64,000 nt of DNA. Origin: Mycobacterium scrofulaceum (GTDB taxonomy: Bacteria > Actinomycetota > Actinomycetes > Mycobacteriales > Mycobacteriaceae). How positions within the stretch are numbered: the stretch's first letter is position 1; every line of letters begins with the position of its first letter. The notes beneath the pieces were generated by a model that had not been told where the DNA came from, ran no database searches, and saw only the letters and a program-made list of their open reading frames with translations. The stretch is from assembly GCF_001667885.1 (NCBI RefSeq), contig NZ_LZJW01000042.1, positions 1-64,000 on the forward strand, read 5' to 3'. A program made the position numbers and the translations under genes. Shown here in pieces: positions 26,986 through 36,041 of the stretch.

Positions 26986-28574
26986 TTCTGGCTACCTCCC
27001 CCGGCAGCACCGCTGCCGCCCGTTCCGCCCGGGTTGATGAAGGGCGCCGGTAGCTGGTTCCCCGGCCCGGGTGGGGCCGCCGGTCCCGGCGGGAAGCCCG
27101 GCGCGAACGTCGACGGCGGCGGCGTCGGACCGGCCGGCGCCAGGTTCTCGGTGCGCGCGCCCGGGGGCGCCTGCGCCGGCAGCGGCACCGGTGTGCCCGG
27201 CACGTCCGGCGGCGGGTCGCCCGGTCGCCCGGCGATCGGGATGCCCGGCGTCGGCGGCAGACCGCCCGGGTTCGGCGGCGAGGTCATCACGTCGACCGGC
27301 GCCGGGAAGCCCGGCCCGCCGAACGGTCCGATGCCCCCGCCGGCGCACGGCAGCGGGTTCCACGGCCGCGGCAGACCCTCGTCGCCGACGGTCACGTTGC
27401 CGCCCGGGTTGGCCGGGGTGTAGGAGCAGGGCGACCCGGGAGGAACGGCCGGCCCCGGGTGCTCCGGGGTGCCCTCCAGCACCGGCGGCGCCGGCGGCGG
27501 CGCGCCGTTCGGGAGCCGGGTGCCGTTCGGGTCGGGCCACCGGAATTCGGGCAGCCCGGCGCTACGCCAGAAGTTCTCCGGGTCGATGCCGCGCTTCTTG
27601 AATGCGGCGTCCACCCAGGGCTGGATGATCTGGTACAGCGCGAGGTTGTGCAGGACCACCTTGAAGAACGGTCCCGACGCGATCGCCTCGTTCAGGGACG
27701 GCAGGAACTTGCCGACCTCGGTGAGTCCCGCGGCGACGTCGTCTTTGCGCTCCTTCAAGATGTCGCTCACGGTGCGCAACTGTTCGAGCACATGGTTGAG
27801 GTTGGGGTTGTCGTTGATGAAGCCCTTGACCTGCTCGGAGAAGGCGGCGACGTTCGCCAGCAACGCGTTGATGGCCTGGCCGCGCTCGTTGAAGGCGACC
27901 AGCAGGTCCTTGGCGTTGACCAGCAGGCGGTCGACCTGGTCGCTGCGGTCACCGAGGACGCTGGCCACCTGGTTGGCCTGGGCCAGCAGATGCTTGACCT
28001 GCTCGTCGCGCTTGCCGATGGTGTCGGAGAACTTGGCGACGCCGTCCAGCGCCGCGCTCAGGTGGGGATAGGTCTGGTCGATGGTCTGCGACAGCACGTG
28101 CAGCGATTCCTTGACCGTGTCGATGTTCCAGCCCTGGGCGGCCTTCGTGACGTCGAAGAACGCGTCGTAGATCTGATAGGGCGTGGTGCTCTGACCAATC
28201 GGCAACGAGTCGCCGGGCTTCAGTTTCTGATTGCCCCGGGCCTCGACGTCCAGGATCTTCTTGCCGAGGATGGTGTCGGTCTTGATCGCCAGCCGGCTCT
28301 CGGTGCCGATGGTGGCGGTACCGAGATTGAATTTGACCAGGATGTGGTCGCCCTCGATATTGAGGGCCTCGACCTTGCCGACGTCCACGCCGGCGATGCG
28401 CACCTTGTCACCCACGCCGATACCGCCGGTGTCGGTGAACTGGCCGTAGTAGTGCGGTTTGGCCATCAGCATCGGAACGCTCGTGAAGCTTTGACCGACG
28501 CCGATGACGAGCAGCGTCACGATGATGCCCATCAACCCGATGCGAACCCGGTTGGGTGGTTCCAGTGTCCTCAT
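26982..28574 (-). CDS. mce1C: Mce1C, MlaD-domain lipid transport protein
   Basis: A 530-residue Mce protein matching Rv0171. The N-terminal anchor (about 12-33), MlaD domain and helical domain are followed by an unusually long Pro/Gly-rich tail of about 160 residues ending in GGSGAAGGGSQN. ATG 28574 overlaps the mce1B TGA (ATGA) and gives MRTLEPPNRVRIGL, as in the ortholog; the GTG at 28586 is less likely. Confidence 0.95.
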   Translation of the reverse strand: MRTLEPPNRVRIGLMGIIVTLLVIGVGQSFTSVPMLMAKPHYYGQFTDTGGIGVGDKVRIAGVDVGKVEALNIEGDHILVKFNLGTATIGTESRLAIKTDTILGKKILDVEARGNQKLKPGDSLPIGQSTTPYQIYDAFFDVTKAAQGWNIDTVKESLHVLSQTIDQTYPHLSAALDGVAKFSDTIGKRDEQVKHLLAQANQVASVLGDRSDQVDRLLVNAKDLLVAFNERGQAINALLANVAAFSEQVKGFINDNPNLNHVLEQLRTVSDILKERKDDVAAGLTEVGKFLPSLNEAIASGPFFKVVLHNLALYQIIQPWVDAAFKKRGIDPENFWRSAGLPEFRWPDPNGTRLPNGAPPPAPPVLEGTPEHPGPAVPPGSPCSYTPANPGGNVTVGDEGLPRPWNPLPCAGGGIGPFGGPGFPAPVDVMTSPPNPGGLPPTPGIPIAGRPGDPPPDVPGTPVPLPAQAPPGARTENLAPAGPTPPPSTFAPGFPPGPAAPPGPGNQLPAPFINPGGTGGSGAAGGGSQN

Positions 28575-29611
28575 TGCGGGGTGCACCTACCCGTCGGCTG
28601 CTGGAAGAGCCGGACCGTGCGGACCGGCCCACCCGCCTGCAGACCGTTGATCTTCAGGGTGATGTCGCAGGCGTAGAAGTTCACGAAGTCGCCGTAGGAG
28701 CCGATGGCGCGCCCGATCATGTTCAACGCGCTGGGCACCTTCTTGAGGTAGTCGTTGAGCCCATCGCGCTGGTCGATGAGCGGCTGCTGGATCGCGTCCA
28801 GGTAGTTGAGGGTCTTGTGCAGCAGCCCGCGGTCCTCGGCGAGCAGGTCGGCGACCGTCCCGGCGGCGTTGCTGATGTGCGCGGTCCCGCCCGCCAGCTG
28901 GTCACCGTGGCCCTTCAGCCCGGTGATGAGCACCTCGAGGTTGTTGACCGTCTGGTCGAACTGCTGCCGGTGGCGGACCGTCGTGTCCAGGACGATGTTC
29001 AGGTTCTTGATGACCTCGCCGATCGCCTGGTCGCGCTCACCGAGCTGGTTGGTCAGCTGCGCGGTCTGATCGAGGATGTCGTTGATCGTGCCGCCCTGCC
29101 CCTGGAACACCGTGATCAGCGCGGTCGCGATGGTGTTCACCTTCTGCGGGTCCAGCGCACGGAACAGCGGCTTGAAACCACCGATCAGGGCGTCGAGGTC
29201 GAGCGCCGGCGCGGTCCGCGACATCGGGATGAAGCCGCCCGGCGGCAGCACCTTCTCGGCGCCCTCACCCTCGCCGCGCTTGAGCTCCAGGTAGCGGTTG
29301 CCGATCAGGTCGAGGTAGCGGATCTGCGCGGTCGTCGACTGGTACAGCGGCACCGAGCGGTCGACGTTGAACTTCACCCGCGCCCGCTTGCCGCCGTCGG
29401 CCAGCTCGACCGTGTCGACCTTGCCGATCTCCACGCCGGAGGCGCGGACGAACTGGCCCGCCCGCAGCCCGCTGACGTTGGTGAATTCGGCCGAGTACGA
29501 GTTGGTGCTGTCGAACCGCATCTGCCCGAAGACGACGATGATCATCACAGTGAAGATCAGCAGCACCAACGAGAAGATGCTGAGCCTGACGATGGTTCCG
29601 GTGATTTTCAT
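28571..29611 (-). CDS. mce1B: Mce1B, MlaD-domain lipid transport protein
   Basis: A 346-residue Mce protein matching Rv0170. The anchor lies at about 10-30, the MlaD domain at about 36-115 and the helical domain at about 130-310. Unlike C, D and F it lacks the Pro-rich tail. Two C-terminal cysteines (YACDIT and GRCTPQ) may form a disulphide. The start overlaps mce1A by ATGA. Confidence 0.95.
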   Translation of the reverse strand: MKITGTIVRLSIFSLVLLIFTVMIIVVFGQMRFDSTNSYSAEFTNVSGLRAGQFVRASGVEIGKVDTVELADGGKRARVKFNVDRSVPLYQSTTAQIRYLDLIGNRYLELKRGEGEGAEKVLPPGGFIPMSRTAPALDLDALIGGFKPLFRALDPQKVNTIATALITVFQGQGGTINDILDQTAQLTNQLGERDQAIGEVIKNLNIVLDTTVRHRQQFDQTVNNLEVLITGLKGHGDQLAGGTAHISNAAGTVADLLAEDRGLLHKTLNYLDAIQQPLIDQRDGLNDYLKKVPSALNMIGRAIGSYGDFVNFYACDITLKINGLQAGGPVRTVRLFQQPTGRCTPQ

Positions 29612-30909
29612 GGGTTGATCGTGTTGTCCCCTACTTGGCGGCCCCAGACGTACTCGATGGCGTACGGCGAGCCGGTGTCGAGGTGGTTGTACGGCGCGAT
29701 GCTGTTGCCGCTGTCCATCACCAATTCAGGTGCCGGCCACAGGTCGTGGGTGATCTGCTGCCAGCAACCGGGGGCGCCCCCCGGCCCGCCGCGCGCGTTC
29801 ACCCGCGGCAAGTTCTCCGGGTAGGTGTACGGGTTCGGCGCGCCGCCGATGAGCCCGGCGAGCCCGCCCACCAGGCTGGCGAGGGTGGCCACCGCCGACA
29901 CGGGGTTGGCCAGCAGCCCTAGCCCGGACAGGGCCTCGGTGTGGGCGCTCAGCGAGTAGCCGTTGCCGCCCAGGAACGACGAGGCCTTGGGCTCGATGTC
30001 GTGGTAGTTGCGCAGCGTGCAGAAGATCTCCGGGCTGTAGGTGTCCAGCAGCTGGGCCGAGGGCACCAGGTCCTGGGCACCGCGGGCCAGGTACGGGCCG
30101 CCCCGGTTGAAGATGTCGGCGCCGGTGTTGCCGAACCCGGCCGCCGACAACAGGGCCTGGTCGAGATCCTTCTGCTGCGCGTTGATCGTGCGCGAGGTGA
30201 TGACCGCGTTGTTGAGGAAGTCGATGAGGTCGGGCGCGGCGTTGGCGTAGGTGTCCCCGAGCGCCGCCAACCCCTGAATGTCGCGGCGGGCCTGGGGCAT
30301 CTGCGGATTGACGTCATCGAGGATGGCGTTGGCGTTGACCACCGACTGCCCGAACCGATCGCCCAGCCCGGTCAGCGCCTGGGCGGCGGCGCTCAGCGTC
30401 AGGTTCAGCTTGACCGGGTCCACCTTCTCCGCGATCGAGGTGACGGTCTGGAACAGCGTGTTGATCTCGGTGGTCACCGACCGCGCGTCGATCACGGTGT
30501 GCGGGTTGAGCTTCTGCGGCGACGGGTTCTTCGGCGTCGTCAGCGACACGTATTTGCCGCCGAACACCGTGGTCGCCTTGATGTCGGCGTTCACGTTGGA
30601 CGGGATCAGCGACAGGTACCTGGGGTAGACGTCCAGGGTGAACTTCGCGGCCGGCTTGCCGTCGCGCACGGTCTCGGAGATGCTGGCCACCCGGCCGATC
30701 TCCACCCCGTTGTAGGTGACCTTCGAGCCGGGATCCATCACCAGCCCCGCCCGCGACGCCAGCATGGTCAGCTTCGTCTTGGGGGTGAAGTCGCCGCGGA
30801 ACTGCCCGTAGACCAGCACCAGCGCCACGATGGCGATGATCAGCGCTGCCACGCCCGCCAGCTTGTACGGCGGGTTGCGGGGCTTGTTGACCTTCACTGG
30901 TGACGTCAT
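29608..30909 (-). CDS. mce1A: Mce1A, MlaD-domain lipid transport protein
   Basis: A 433-residue Mce protein matching Rv0169 (454), the subunit linked to host-cell entry in M. tuberculosis. Anchor at about 17-36, MlaD domain at about 42-125, helical domain with the IFCTLRNYHD segment, and a C-terminal part ending DNTINP. The ATG starts two bases after the yrbE1B stop. Confidence 0.95.
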   Translation of the reverse strand: MTSPVKVNKPRNPPYKLAGVAALIIAIVALVLVYGQFRGDFTPKTKLTMLASRAGLVMDPGSKVTYNGVEIGRVASISETVRDGKPAAKFTLDVYPRYLSLIPSNVNADIKATTVFGGKYVSLTTPKNPSPQKLNPHTVIDARSVTTEINTLFQTVTSIAEKVDPVKLNLTLSAAAQALTGLGDRFGQSVVNANAILDDVNPQMPQARRDIQGLAALGDTYANAAPDLIDFLNNAVITSRTINAQQKDLDQALLSAAGFGNTGADIFNRGGPYLARGAQDLVPSAQLLDTYSPEIFCTLRNYHDIEPKASSFLGGNGYSLSAHTEALSGLGLLANPVSAVATLASLVGGLAGLIGGAPNPYTYPENLPRVNARGGPGGAPGCWQQITHDLWPAPELVMDSGNSIAPYNHLDTGSPYAIEYVWGRQVGDNTINP

Positions 30910-30911
30910 GG

Positions 30912-31781
30912 CTACACCGTCAACGCGAAGTTGGGGTTGACACCGTAGAGCGCCAACGCGGCTGCCAGAACGACGACCTGGACCGACACCAGCGAGAAAC
31001 GCATCGATCGGCCGACGGCCTCTCCGACGCCGACGGGTCCGCCGCCGGCGTTGTAGCCGTAGAAGCAGTGGGTGATCATCACGACCGCCGTGATGATGAT
31101 GGCCTCGAGGAACGACCAGAACACGTCGTCGGGACGCAGGAACGTCCGGAAGTAGTGCTCGTAGGTTCCGTTGGACTGTCCGTACAGCACCGTGGTGGTG
31201 ATCTGCGGGGACAGGAACGACATGATCATCGCCAGCGAGTAGAGCGGGATGATGACGACCAGACCGGCCATGATCCGGGTGGTCGCCAGGAACGAGATCG
31301 ACTTGATGCCCATGACTTCCAGGGCGTCGATCTCCTCGCTGATGCGCATGGCGCCCAGCTCGGCGGTCGCGCCGGCGCCGACGGTGGCGGCCATGGCGAT
31401 GCCGGTCACGACGGGGGCGGCGATGCGGACGTTGATCAGCGCGGCGAAGAAGCCGGTGAACGCCTCGACGCCGATGTTGCCCAGCGAGGCGAAGCCCTGG
31501 ATCGCGACCAGGGAGCTACCCGACAGGGTCACGAAGCCGACGATCGCGACGGTGCCGCCGATGACGGCCATGGCCCCGGTGCCCATGCCGATCTGGGCGA
31601 TCAGCCGCAAGGTCTCCTTGCGGTAGTTGCGCAGCGCGTGCGGGATGTGGCCGAGGGCGACCACCCCGAACCACGCCATCTGGCCGACGTCGTCGAGCCC
31701 GCGGGCCGCGGCACCGCCGTAGCGGTTGAGGTTTTCGGCTGCCCGCGGGAAGCGGGCGCGCAATACGGCAGAGGTCGACAT
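30912..31781 (-). CDS. yrbE1B: YrbE1B, MlaE-family permease of Mce1
   Basis: A 289-residue integral membrane protein of the MlaE/YrbE family with about five membrane segments and the conserved EEIDALEVMGIKSISFL loop that contacts the MceG ATPase. With YrbE1A it forms the inner-membrane permease of the Mce1 importer. It starts one base after the yrbE1A stop. Confidence 0.95.
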   Translation of the reverse strand: MSTSAVLRARFPRAAENLNRYGGAAARGLDDVGQMAWFGVVALGHIPHALRNYRKETLRLIAQIGMGTGAMAVIGGTVAIVGFVTLSGSSLVAIQGFASLGNIGVEAFTGFFAALINVRIAAPVVTGIAMAATVGAGATAELGAMRISEEIDALEVMGIKSISFLATTRIMAGLVVIIPLYSLAMIMSFLSPQITTTVLYGQSNGTYEHYFRTFLRPDDVFWSFLEAIIITAVVMITHCFYGYNAGGGPVGVGEAVGRSMRFSLVSVQVVVLAAALALYGVNPNFALTV

Positions 31782-31782
31782 G

Positions 31783-32598
31783 TCAGTGGCCCGTTCCGAA
31801 TCGCACGCCGATGGTCGTCAGCACCACGTTGACCGCGTACAGCGCGACCACGCAGAGCACGACGGTCTCGTTGACGGCGGTGCCGAGCCCCTTCGAGCCG
31901 CCCCGCACGGTCAGGCCGCGGTAGCAGCCGACCAGCCCGGCGATCAGGCCGAACGTTGCGGCCTTGACCGTCGCGATGACGACCTCCGGCAGACCCGTGA
32001 TCGTGGTCAGCGTGGCGAGGTAGGCGCCGCCCGAGACGTTTTGCAGGTAGACGCCGAACAGGTAGCCGCCGACCAGGCCGACGGTGATCACCAGGCCGTT
32101 GAGCAGGGTGGCGACCAGGGTCGCGGCGATCACCCGGGGGACCACCAGCCGGTGGATCGGGTCGATGCCGAGCACCTCCATGGCGTCGATCTCTTCGCGG
32201 ATGGTGCGGGCGCCGAGGTCGGCGCAGATCGCCGTCGACCCGGCGCCGGCCACCACGAGCACCGTGGTGAGCGGGCCGAGCTGGGTGACCGCGCCGATCG
32301 CCGCGCCGGCGCCGGACAGGTCCGCGGCGCCGAACTGGGCCAGCAGCACGTTGAGCGTGAAGATCAGCAGGACCGTCAGCGGGATCGACACCATGATGGT
32401 CGGCAGGAAAGCGACCCGCATGATGAACCAGCACTGCAGGACGAATTCGCGCCATTGGAACGGCCAGCGGAACAGTGCCCTGCCGGTGAGGACGCACATC
32501 CGGAAGAATCCCCCGATGAGCGTCAGTGGGGTCTGCAGTTGGTCGCGTACGTAACCGACCAAATAGGGGCCCCGTCGACTCGCCGACGTTGAAGTCAC
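31783..32598 (-). CDS. yrbE1A: YrbE1A, MlaE-family permease of Mce1
   Basis: A 271-residue MlaE-family permease matching Rv0167 except for its first 12 or so residues. The signature EEIDAMEVLGIDPIHRLVVP lies in the central cytoplasmic loop and about five membrane segments are visible. The GTG start has AGGGGG eight bases upstream. It follows fadD5 after a 305-bp non-coding gap that may hold a second promoter. Confidence 0.95.
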   Translation of the reverse strand: MTSTSASRRGPYLVGYVRDQLQTPLTLIGGFFRMCVLTGRALFRWPFQWREFVLQCWFIMRVAFLPTIMVSIPLTVLLIFTLNVLLAQFGAADLSGAGAAIGAVTQLGPLTTVLVVAGAGSTAICADLGARTIREEIDAMEVLGIDPIHRLVVPRVIAATLVATLLNGLVITVGLVGGYLFGVYLQNVSGGAYLATLTTITGLPEVVIATVKAATFGLIAGLVGCYRGLTVRGGSKGLGTAVNETVVLCVVALYAVNVVLTTIGVRFGTGH

Positions 32599-32903
32599 GG
32601 CTGCCCCCTCCAGCTGATACCGCGCGCCTCTCGGCGCGGCGGCGGATCGTGTCGCACGCCTCTCCCCTTCGCCGTTGCCCGGCTGAGGGGACCCCCCCGC
32701 CTCGCCGTTACGTGGCCGGGCATGCCCCCGCGTCGCCCCGACCCAACGTGTGTGACCATCGGCTCCCTACTGACAAGTAGTAACGGAGACCACAGGAATG
32801 TACCCGATGGCCATGCACGTGTGAACTGCATCTGCACAATTAACCCTTCGTCAACAGCGGGCAAACGTTACAGGTTCCGTCAGCTTTCCTCTCTGGTCGT
32901 GAA
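32599..32903. other. Non-coding interval fadD5-yrbE1A, candidate internal promoter region
   Basis: No gene is seen in these 305 bp, although the two flanking genes are co-directional. The half towards fadD5 (32,760-32,903) is AT-richer than its neighbours. It contains a small hairpin, CTACT-GACA-AGTAG (32767-32780), and, on the minus strand, a TTGACG hexamer (32854-32849) that could be a -35; no good -10 is at the right distance. Promoter activity has been described for the corresponding M. tuberculosis interval, from memory of the literature. Confidence 0.5.
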
Positions 32904-34520
32904 TTATGTTGCACCGGAGCGCTTTTCACCGATATTTGCGTTTCCGTAACGGATCCGTAGCTCAGTCTTGAGCACCTTGCCGGCGGGGTTGCGCGGCAAC
33001 GCATCCACAATCTCGAGCGCCTTGGGATGCTTGTAGCGCGCCAGCCGCTCGGTGAGGAATTCCTCCAGCTCGTCGAGCAGCAGCTGGTCGCCCGCGACGG
33101 CCGCGACCGCGATCGGCACCTCGCCCCATTTCTCGTGGGCGCGCCCGATGACCGCGACCTCGACGATGCTGGGGTGGCTGGCCAGGACGTTCTCCACCTC
33201 CGCGCAGTAGATGTTCTCGCCGCCGGAGATGATCATGTCCTTCTTGCGATCCACCACCCACACGTAACCCTCGTCGTCCATCCGGACGAGGTCGCCGGAG
33301 TGGAACCACCCGCCGGCGAAGGCCTCCGCGGTGGCCTCCGGGTTGTTCCAGTAGCCGCTCATCAAAGTTGGTGCGCGATAAACGATTTCGCCGACCTCGC
33401 CGGTCGGCACGTCGTTCATGTTCTCGTCGACCACGCGGGCGGCCACGGTCGGGATCACCTTGCCGACCGAGCCGCGTTTACGGATCGCGTCCTCCCCCGG
33501 CAGCATGCAGGTGACGGGAGACATCTCGGTCTGGCCGAACGCGGCGAGGATCTGGGTGCCGGGGAACGTCGCCGACATCTCGCGCAGCAGCGCGTCGGGC
33601 GCCGGCGCGGCCCCCCAGGACATCACCCGCAGCCTCAGGTCGCGGGGCCGGGCCCGTTGCTCGGCGCAAACCGCCTGCCACTGCGCGGGCACCAGGAACA
33701 GGCCGGTGACCTTCTCTTCGGCCAGCACGTCGAGCAGTTGCCCCGGCTCGAACGCGCCGAGTGGGTAGATCACCGTCGGGGTGCCGAGCAGCAGCCCGGT
33801 CAGCATGTTGCCGATGCCCGCGATGTGGAAGAACGGGACGCCGACGAAACCGACGTCGTTGTTGATGTCGGCGCCGTTGGTGTACAGGCCCGTCATGGTC
33901 TGGCCGGTCAGGTTGGTGTGGGTGAGCACGGCGCCCTTCGGCCGGCCCGTGGTGCCCGAGGTGTACATGATCAGCGCCGGCGAATCGTTCGGAATGTCGA
34001 CGTGGTCATGCGAGGCGCCCTGCTCGCCGATCAGGTCTTCGTAGCCGAGCAGGCGCTCGTCGCCCGCGCCGCCGGCCACGACGATGGTGTCCAGCAGTGG
34101 CTCGACCTCGCGCACCCCGGCGGCCACCGGGACGAGCACCGACTCGGTGATCATCACGCGGGCTTCACAGTCCTGGACCAGGAAGGCGATCTCGGCCGGG
34201 GTGAGCCGGAAGTTCAGCGGCACGGCGATGGCGCCGAGCATGTTGACCGCGAGCACCGATTCGACGAATTCGGTGCGGTTGAGCATCAACACCATGACCC
34301 GGTCGCCGAAGCCGACTCTCCGCCGGCTCAACGCATCGGCCAGCGCCGCCACCCGCTGCCGCAGGTCCCCCCACGTCACGGTCTTGCCCAGGAACCGCAG
34401 CGCCGGGGCGCCCGGTTGCATCAGGGCGTGCCGCTCGAGTTGGGTCACCCAATTCTGCCGCCGGGCGAGGTACGGCTGCTCCGTCCCCTGCGTCAGATGG
34501 CTCGCTAATTGCGCGGTCAC
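32904..34520 (-). CDS. fadD5: FadD5, fatty-acyl-CoA/AMP ligase
   Basis: A 538-residue AMP-forming acyl-CoA synthetase matching Rv0166, first gene of the mce1 operon. The P-loop-like A3 motif YTSGTTGRPKGAV lies near residue 185, FGQTEMS near 315, the hinge motif SGDLVRMDDEGYVWVVDR follows, and the catalytic Lys is in NPAGKVLKTEL near the end. It activates imported fatty acids. GTG 34520 gives VTAQLASHL, aligned with the ortholog; the frame is open upstream but that part is non-coding promoter sequence. Confidence 0.93.
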   Translation of the reverse strand: MTAQLASHLTQGTEQPYLARRQNWVTQLERHALMQPGAPALRFLGKTVTWGDLRQRVAALADALSRRRVGFGDRVMVLMLNRTEFVESVLAVNMLGAIAVPLNFRLTPAEIAFLVQDCEARVMITESVLVPVAAGVREVEPLLDTIVVAGGAGDERLLGYEDLIGEQGASHDHVDIPNDSPALIMYTSGTTGRPKGAVLTHTNLTGQTMTGLYTNGADINNDVGFVGVPFFHIAGIGNMLTGLLLGTPTVIYPLGAFEPGQLLDVLAEEKVTGLFLVPAQWQAVCAEQRARPRDLRLRVMSWGAAPAPDALLREMSATFPGTQILAAFGQTEMSPVTCMLPGEDAIRKRGSVGKVIPTVAARVVDENMNDVPTGEVGEIVYRAPTLMSGYWNNPEATAEAFAGGWFHSGDLVRMDDEGYVWVVDRKKDMIISGGENIYCAEVENVLASHPSIVEVAVIGRAHEKWGEVPIAVAAVAGDQLLLDELEEFLTERLARYKHPKALEIVDALPRNPAGKVLKTELRIRYGNANIGEKRSGAT

Positions 34521-34593
34521 TCCGGCCTTCCCCTTCACTCGCGCACCGCTTGCGCCAGGTTGATATTTGATAAAACATGGTGTTGTCTGGGTC

Positions 34594-34622
34594 ACATTAT
34601 GGCCTGAAAGCCCTGCTGACAA
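34594..34622 (-). promoter_or_regulatory. Candidate fadD5/mce1 promoter
   Basis: On the minus strand TTGTCA (34622-34617) and TAATGT (34599-34594) are 17 bp apart, close to the SigA-type consensus. Transcription would start near 34587, leaving a leader of about 67 bases before fadD5. It lies in the fadD5-mce1R divergent region where Mce1R is expected to bind; no clear GntR palindrome was recognised. Confidence 0.5.
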
Positions 34623-34680
34623 GCCCCGACAAAAGTTTCAAACCAACCTCCGCGACGCCCCGAAAGCCCTGGCAGCCCCC

Positions 34681-35373
34681 GTGAACGCACCGATATCCAC
34701 GCGACTGAGGCGCCGACGGCCCCTGCGCCGGGCACAGTTGTCCGACGAGGTCGCGGGTCACCTCCGGGCGGCGATCATGTCCGGGGCGCTGCGGCCGGGG
34801 ACGTTCATCCGCCTCGATGAGACTGCGGCCGAGCTCGGCGTCAGCGTCACGCCGGTGCGTGAAGCCCTGCTGAAGCTGCGCGGCGAGGGCATGGTGCAGC
34901 TCGAACCGCACCGCGGCCACGTCGTGCTGCCGCTGACCCGCCAGGACGTCGAGGACATCTTCTGGCTGCAGGCCACCATCGCCAAGGAGCTGGCCGCCGC
35001 GGCAACCGACCACATCACCGACGCCGAGATCGACGAGCTCGAACGCATCAACGAGGCGCTCGCGGCGGCCGTCGGGTCCGGGGATGCCGAGACCATCGCG
35101 GGCATCGAGTTCGCGTTCCATCGGGTCTTCAATCAGGCGAGCGGGCGAATCAAGCTGGCCTGGTTCCTGCTCAACGCCGCGCGCTACATGCCGGTGCTGG
35201 TGTACGCCGCCGATCAGCAATGGGGCGCCGCCGCCGTCGACAACCACCGGCAGCTGATCGCGGCGCTGCGCCGGCGCGACGCCGCCGCGGTGATCGAGCA
35301 CACCGTGTGGCAGTTCACCGACGCGGCGGCGAGGCTGACGGAAATGCGGGACCGCACCGGCATCTTCGACTAG
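34681..35373 (+). CDS. mce1R: Mce1R, GntR/FadR-family repressor
   Basis: A 230-residue GntR regulator of the FadR subgroup, matching Rv0165c. A winged HTH lies at about 20-80 (GTFIRLDETAAELGVSVTPV, read in part) and a helical FCD ligand domain at about 85-220 with the metal-ligand-like His/Asp residues (FHRVFNQ, DNHRQLI). In M. tuberculosis Mce1R represses the mce1 operon. GTG 34681 was chosen because upstream residues are not HTH-like; the frame is open to 34567. Its last codons and stop lie inside the first copy of a 60-bp tandem repeat. Confidence 0.9.
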   Translation: MNAPISTRLRRRRPLRRAQLSDEVAGHLRAAIMSGALRPGTFIRLDETAAELGVSVTPVREALLKLRGEGMVQLEPHRGHVVLPLTRQDVEDIFWLQATIAKELAAAATDHITDAEIDELERINEALAAAVGSGDAETIAGIEFAFHRVFNQASGRIKLAWFLLNAARYMPVLVYAADQQWGAAAVDNHRQLIAALRRRDAAAVIEHTVWQFTDAAARLTEMRDRTGIFD

Positions 35374-35497
35374 CGGCGATCACGAGCGCGGCCGCAAGGC
35401 CGGGCGAAGTGGGTCGCCGCCATCTTCGACTAGCGGCGATCACGAGCGCGGCCGCAAGGCCGGGCGAAGTGGGTCGCCGCCATCTTCGACAAGCGGC
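35361..35497. repeat. 60-bp tandem repeat (2.3 copies) at the end of mce1R
   Basis: Copies at 35361-35420 and 35421-35480 are identical, and a third partial copy starts at 35481. The first copy includes the last codons of mce1R (CATCTTCGAC then TAG). Within each unit GCGGCGA and TCGCCGC form complementary ends (35374-35380 with 35414-35420), so each could fold as a hairpin between the convergent mce1R and Rv0164 genes. This is a candidate variable-number repeat locus and possible doubled terminator. Confidence 0.9.
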
Positions 35498-35502
35498 CGC
35501 GA

Positions 35503-35949
35503 TCAGGACGAGCCGGCGGCCAGCTGTTCGGCGCGCTTCTTGAGGCTTTCGGCGAGGTGGTCCAGGACGTTGTTGAGGAGTTGCTTGACCATCGGCGCCG
35601 GAACCGGCATCGAGGTCTCGACGTCCAAGTCCACGGTCAGCAAGCTCGAGGTGCCCATCTCCACCACGCTGAACAACTGCTCCTGCTTGGTGAATAGGTC
35701 GCCCTGCTGCAGGACGGTCTGGATCTGGTTCTCCCCCGGGTAGTACACGGCCTGGATGAACACGCTCTGCATGCCTTGGTAGTCGGTGTCGAGCCGCAGC
35801 TGGCTGGGGCGCCCATCGTCGTAGCGGGCGAGCACCCAGAGGCCCTTGATCTCCTCGTTCCACTGCGGGTAAGCCTCGAAGTCGGCGACGATGGCCATGA
35901 TCAAGGCGGCGTCGGCGCTGACTTCGACGGTCTTGCTCATAACTGGCAT
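35503..35949 (-). CDS. SRPBCC/START-like protein (Rv0164, TB18.5-like)
   Basis: A 148-residue polyketide cyclase/START-like lipid-binding fold protein matching Rv0164 (161). It has the typical DFEAYPQWNEEIKG N-terminal segment and a C-terminal long helix (LLNNVLDHLAESLKKRAEQLA, read in part). Probably binds a hydrophobic ligand; function unknown. ATG 35949 was chosen because TATGCT (minus strand, 35961-35956) ends six bases before it, the leaderless arrangement; ATG 35940 is the alternative. Confidence 0.88.
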   Translation of the reverse strand: MPVMSKTVEVSADAALIMAIVADFEAYPQWNEEIKGLWVLARYDDGRPSQLRLDTDYQGMQSVFIQAVYYPGENQIQTVLQQGDLFTKQEQLFSVVEMGTSSLLTVDLDVETSMPVPAPMVKQLLNNVLDHLAESLKKRAEQLAAGSS

Positions 35950-36041
35950 TGGCGAAGCATAGCCGGGTGGGCAGCACGCCCCGACGCTGCGGCCGGGCGG
36001 CGATTGTCGCGAAAGCCCCGGCGCGGCGGGCAATCTCGGGC

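Noticed and set aside
33027-34508. Open frame of 493 codons opposite fadD5
   Set aside because: Antisense shadow of FadD5; no domain features.
34521-34680. Specific Mce1R operator in the fadD5-mce1R gap
   Set aside because: TTGATA repeats and AT-rich sequence are present, but no convincing GntR palindrome could be picked by eye.
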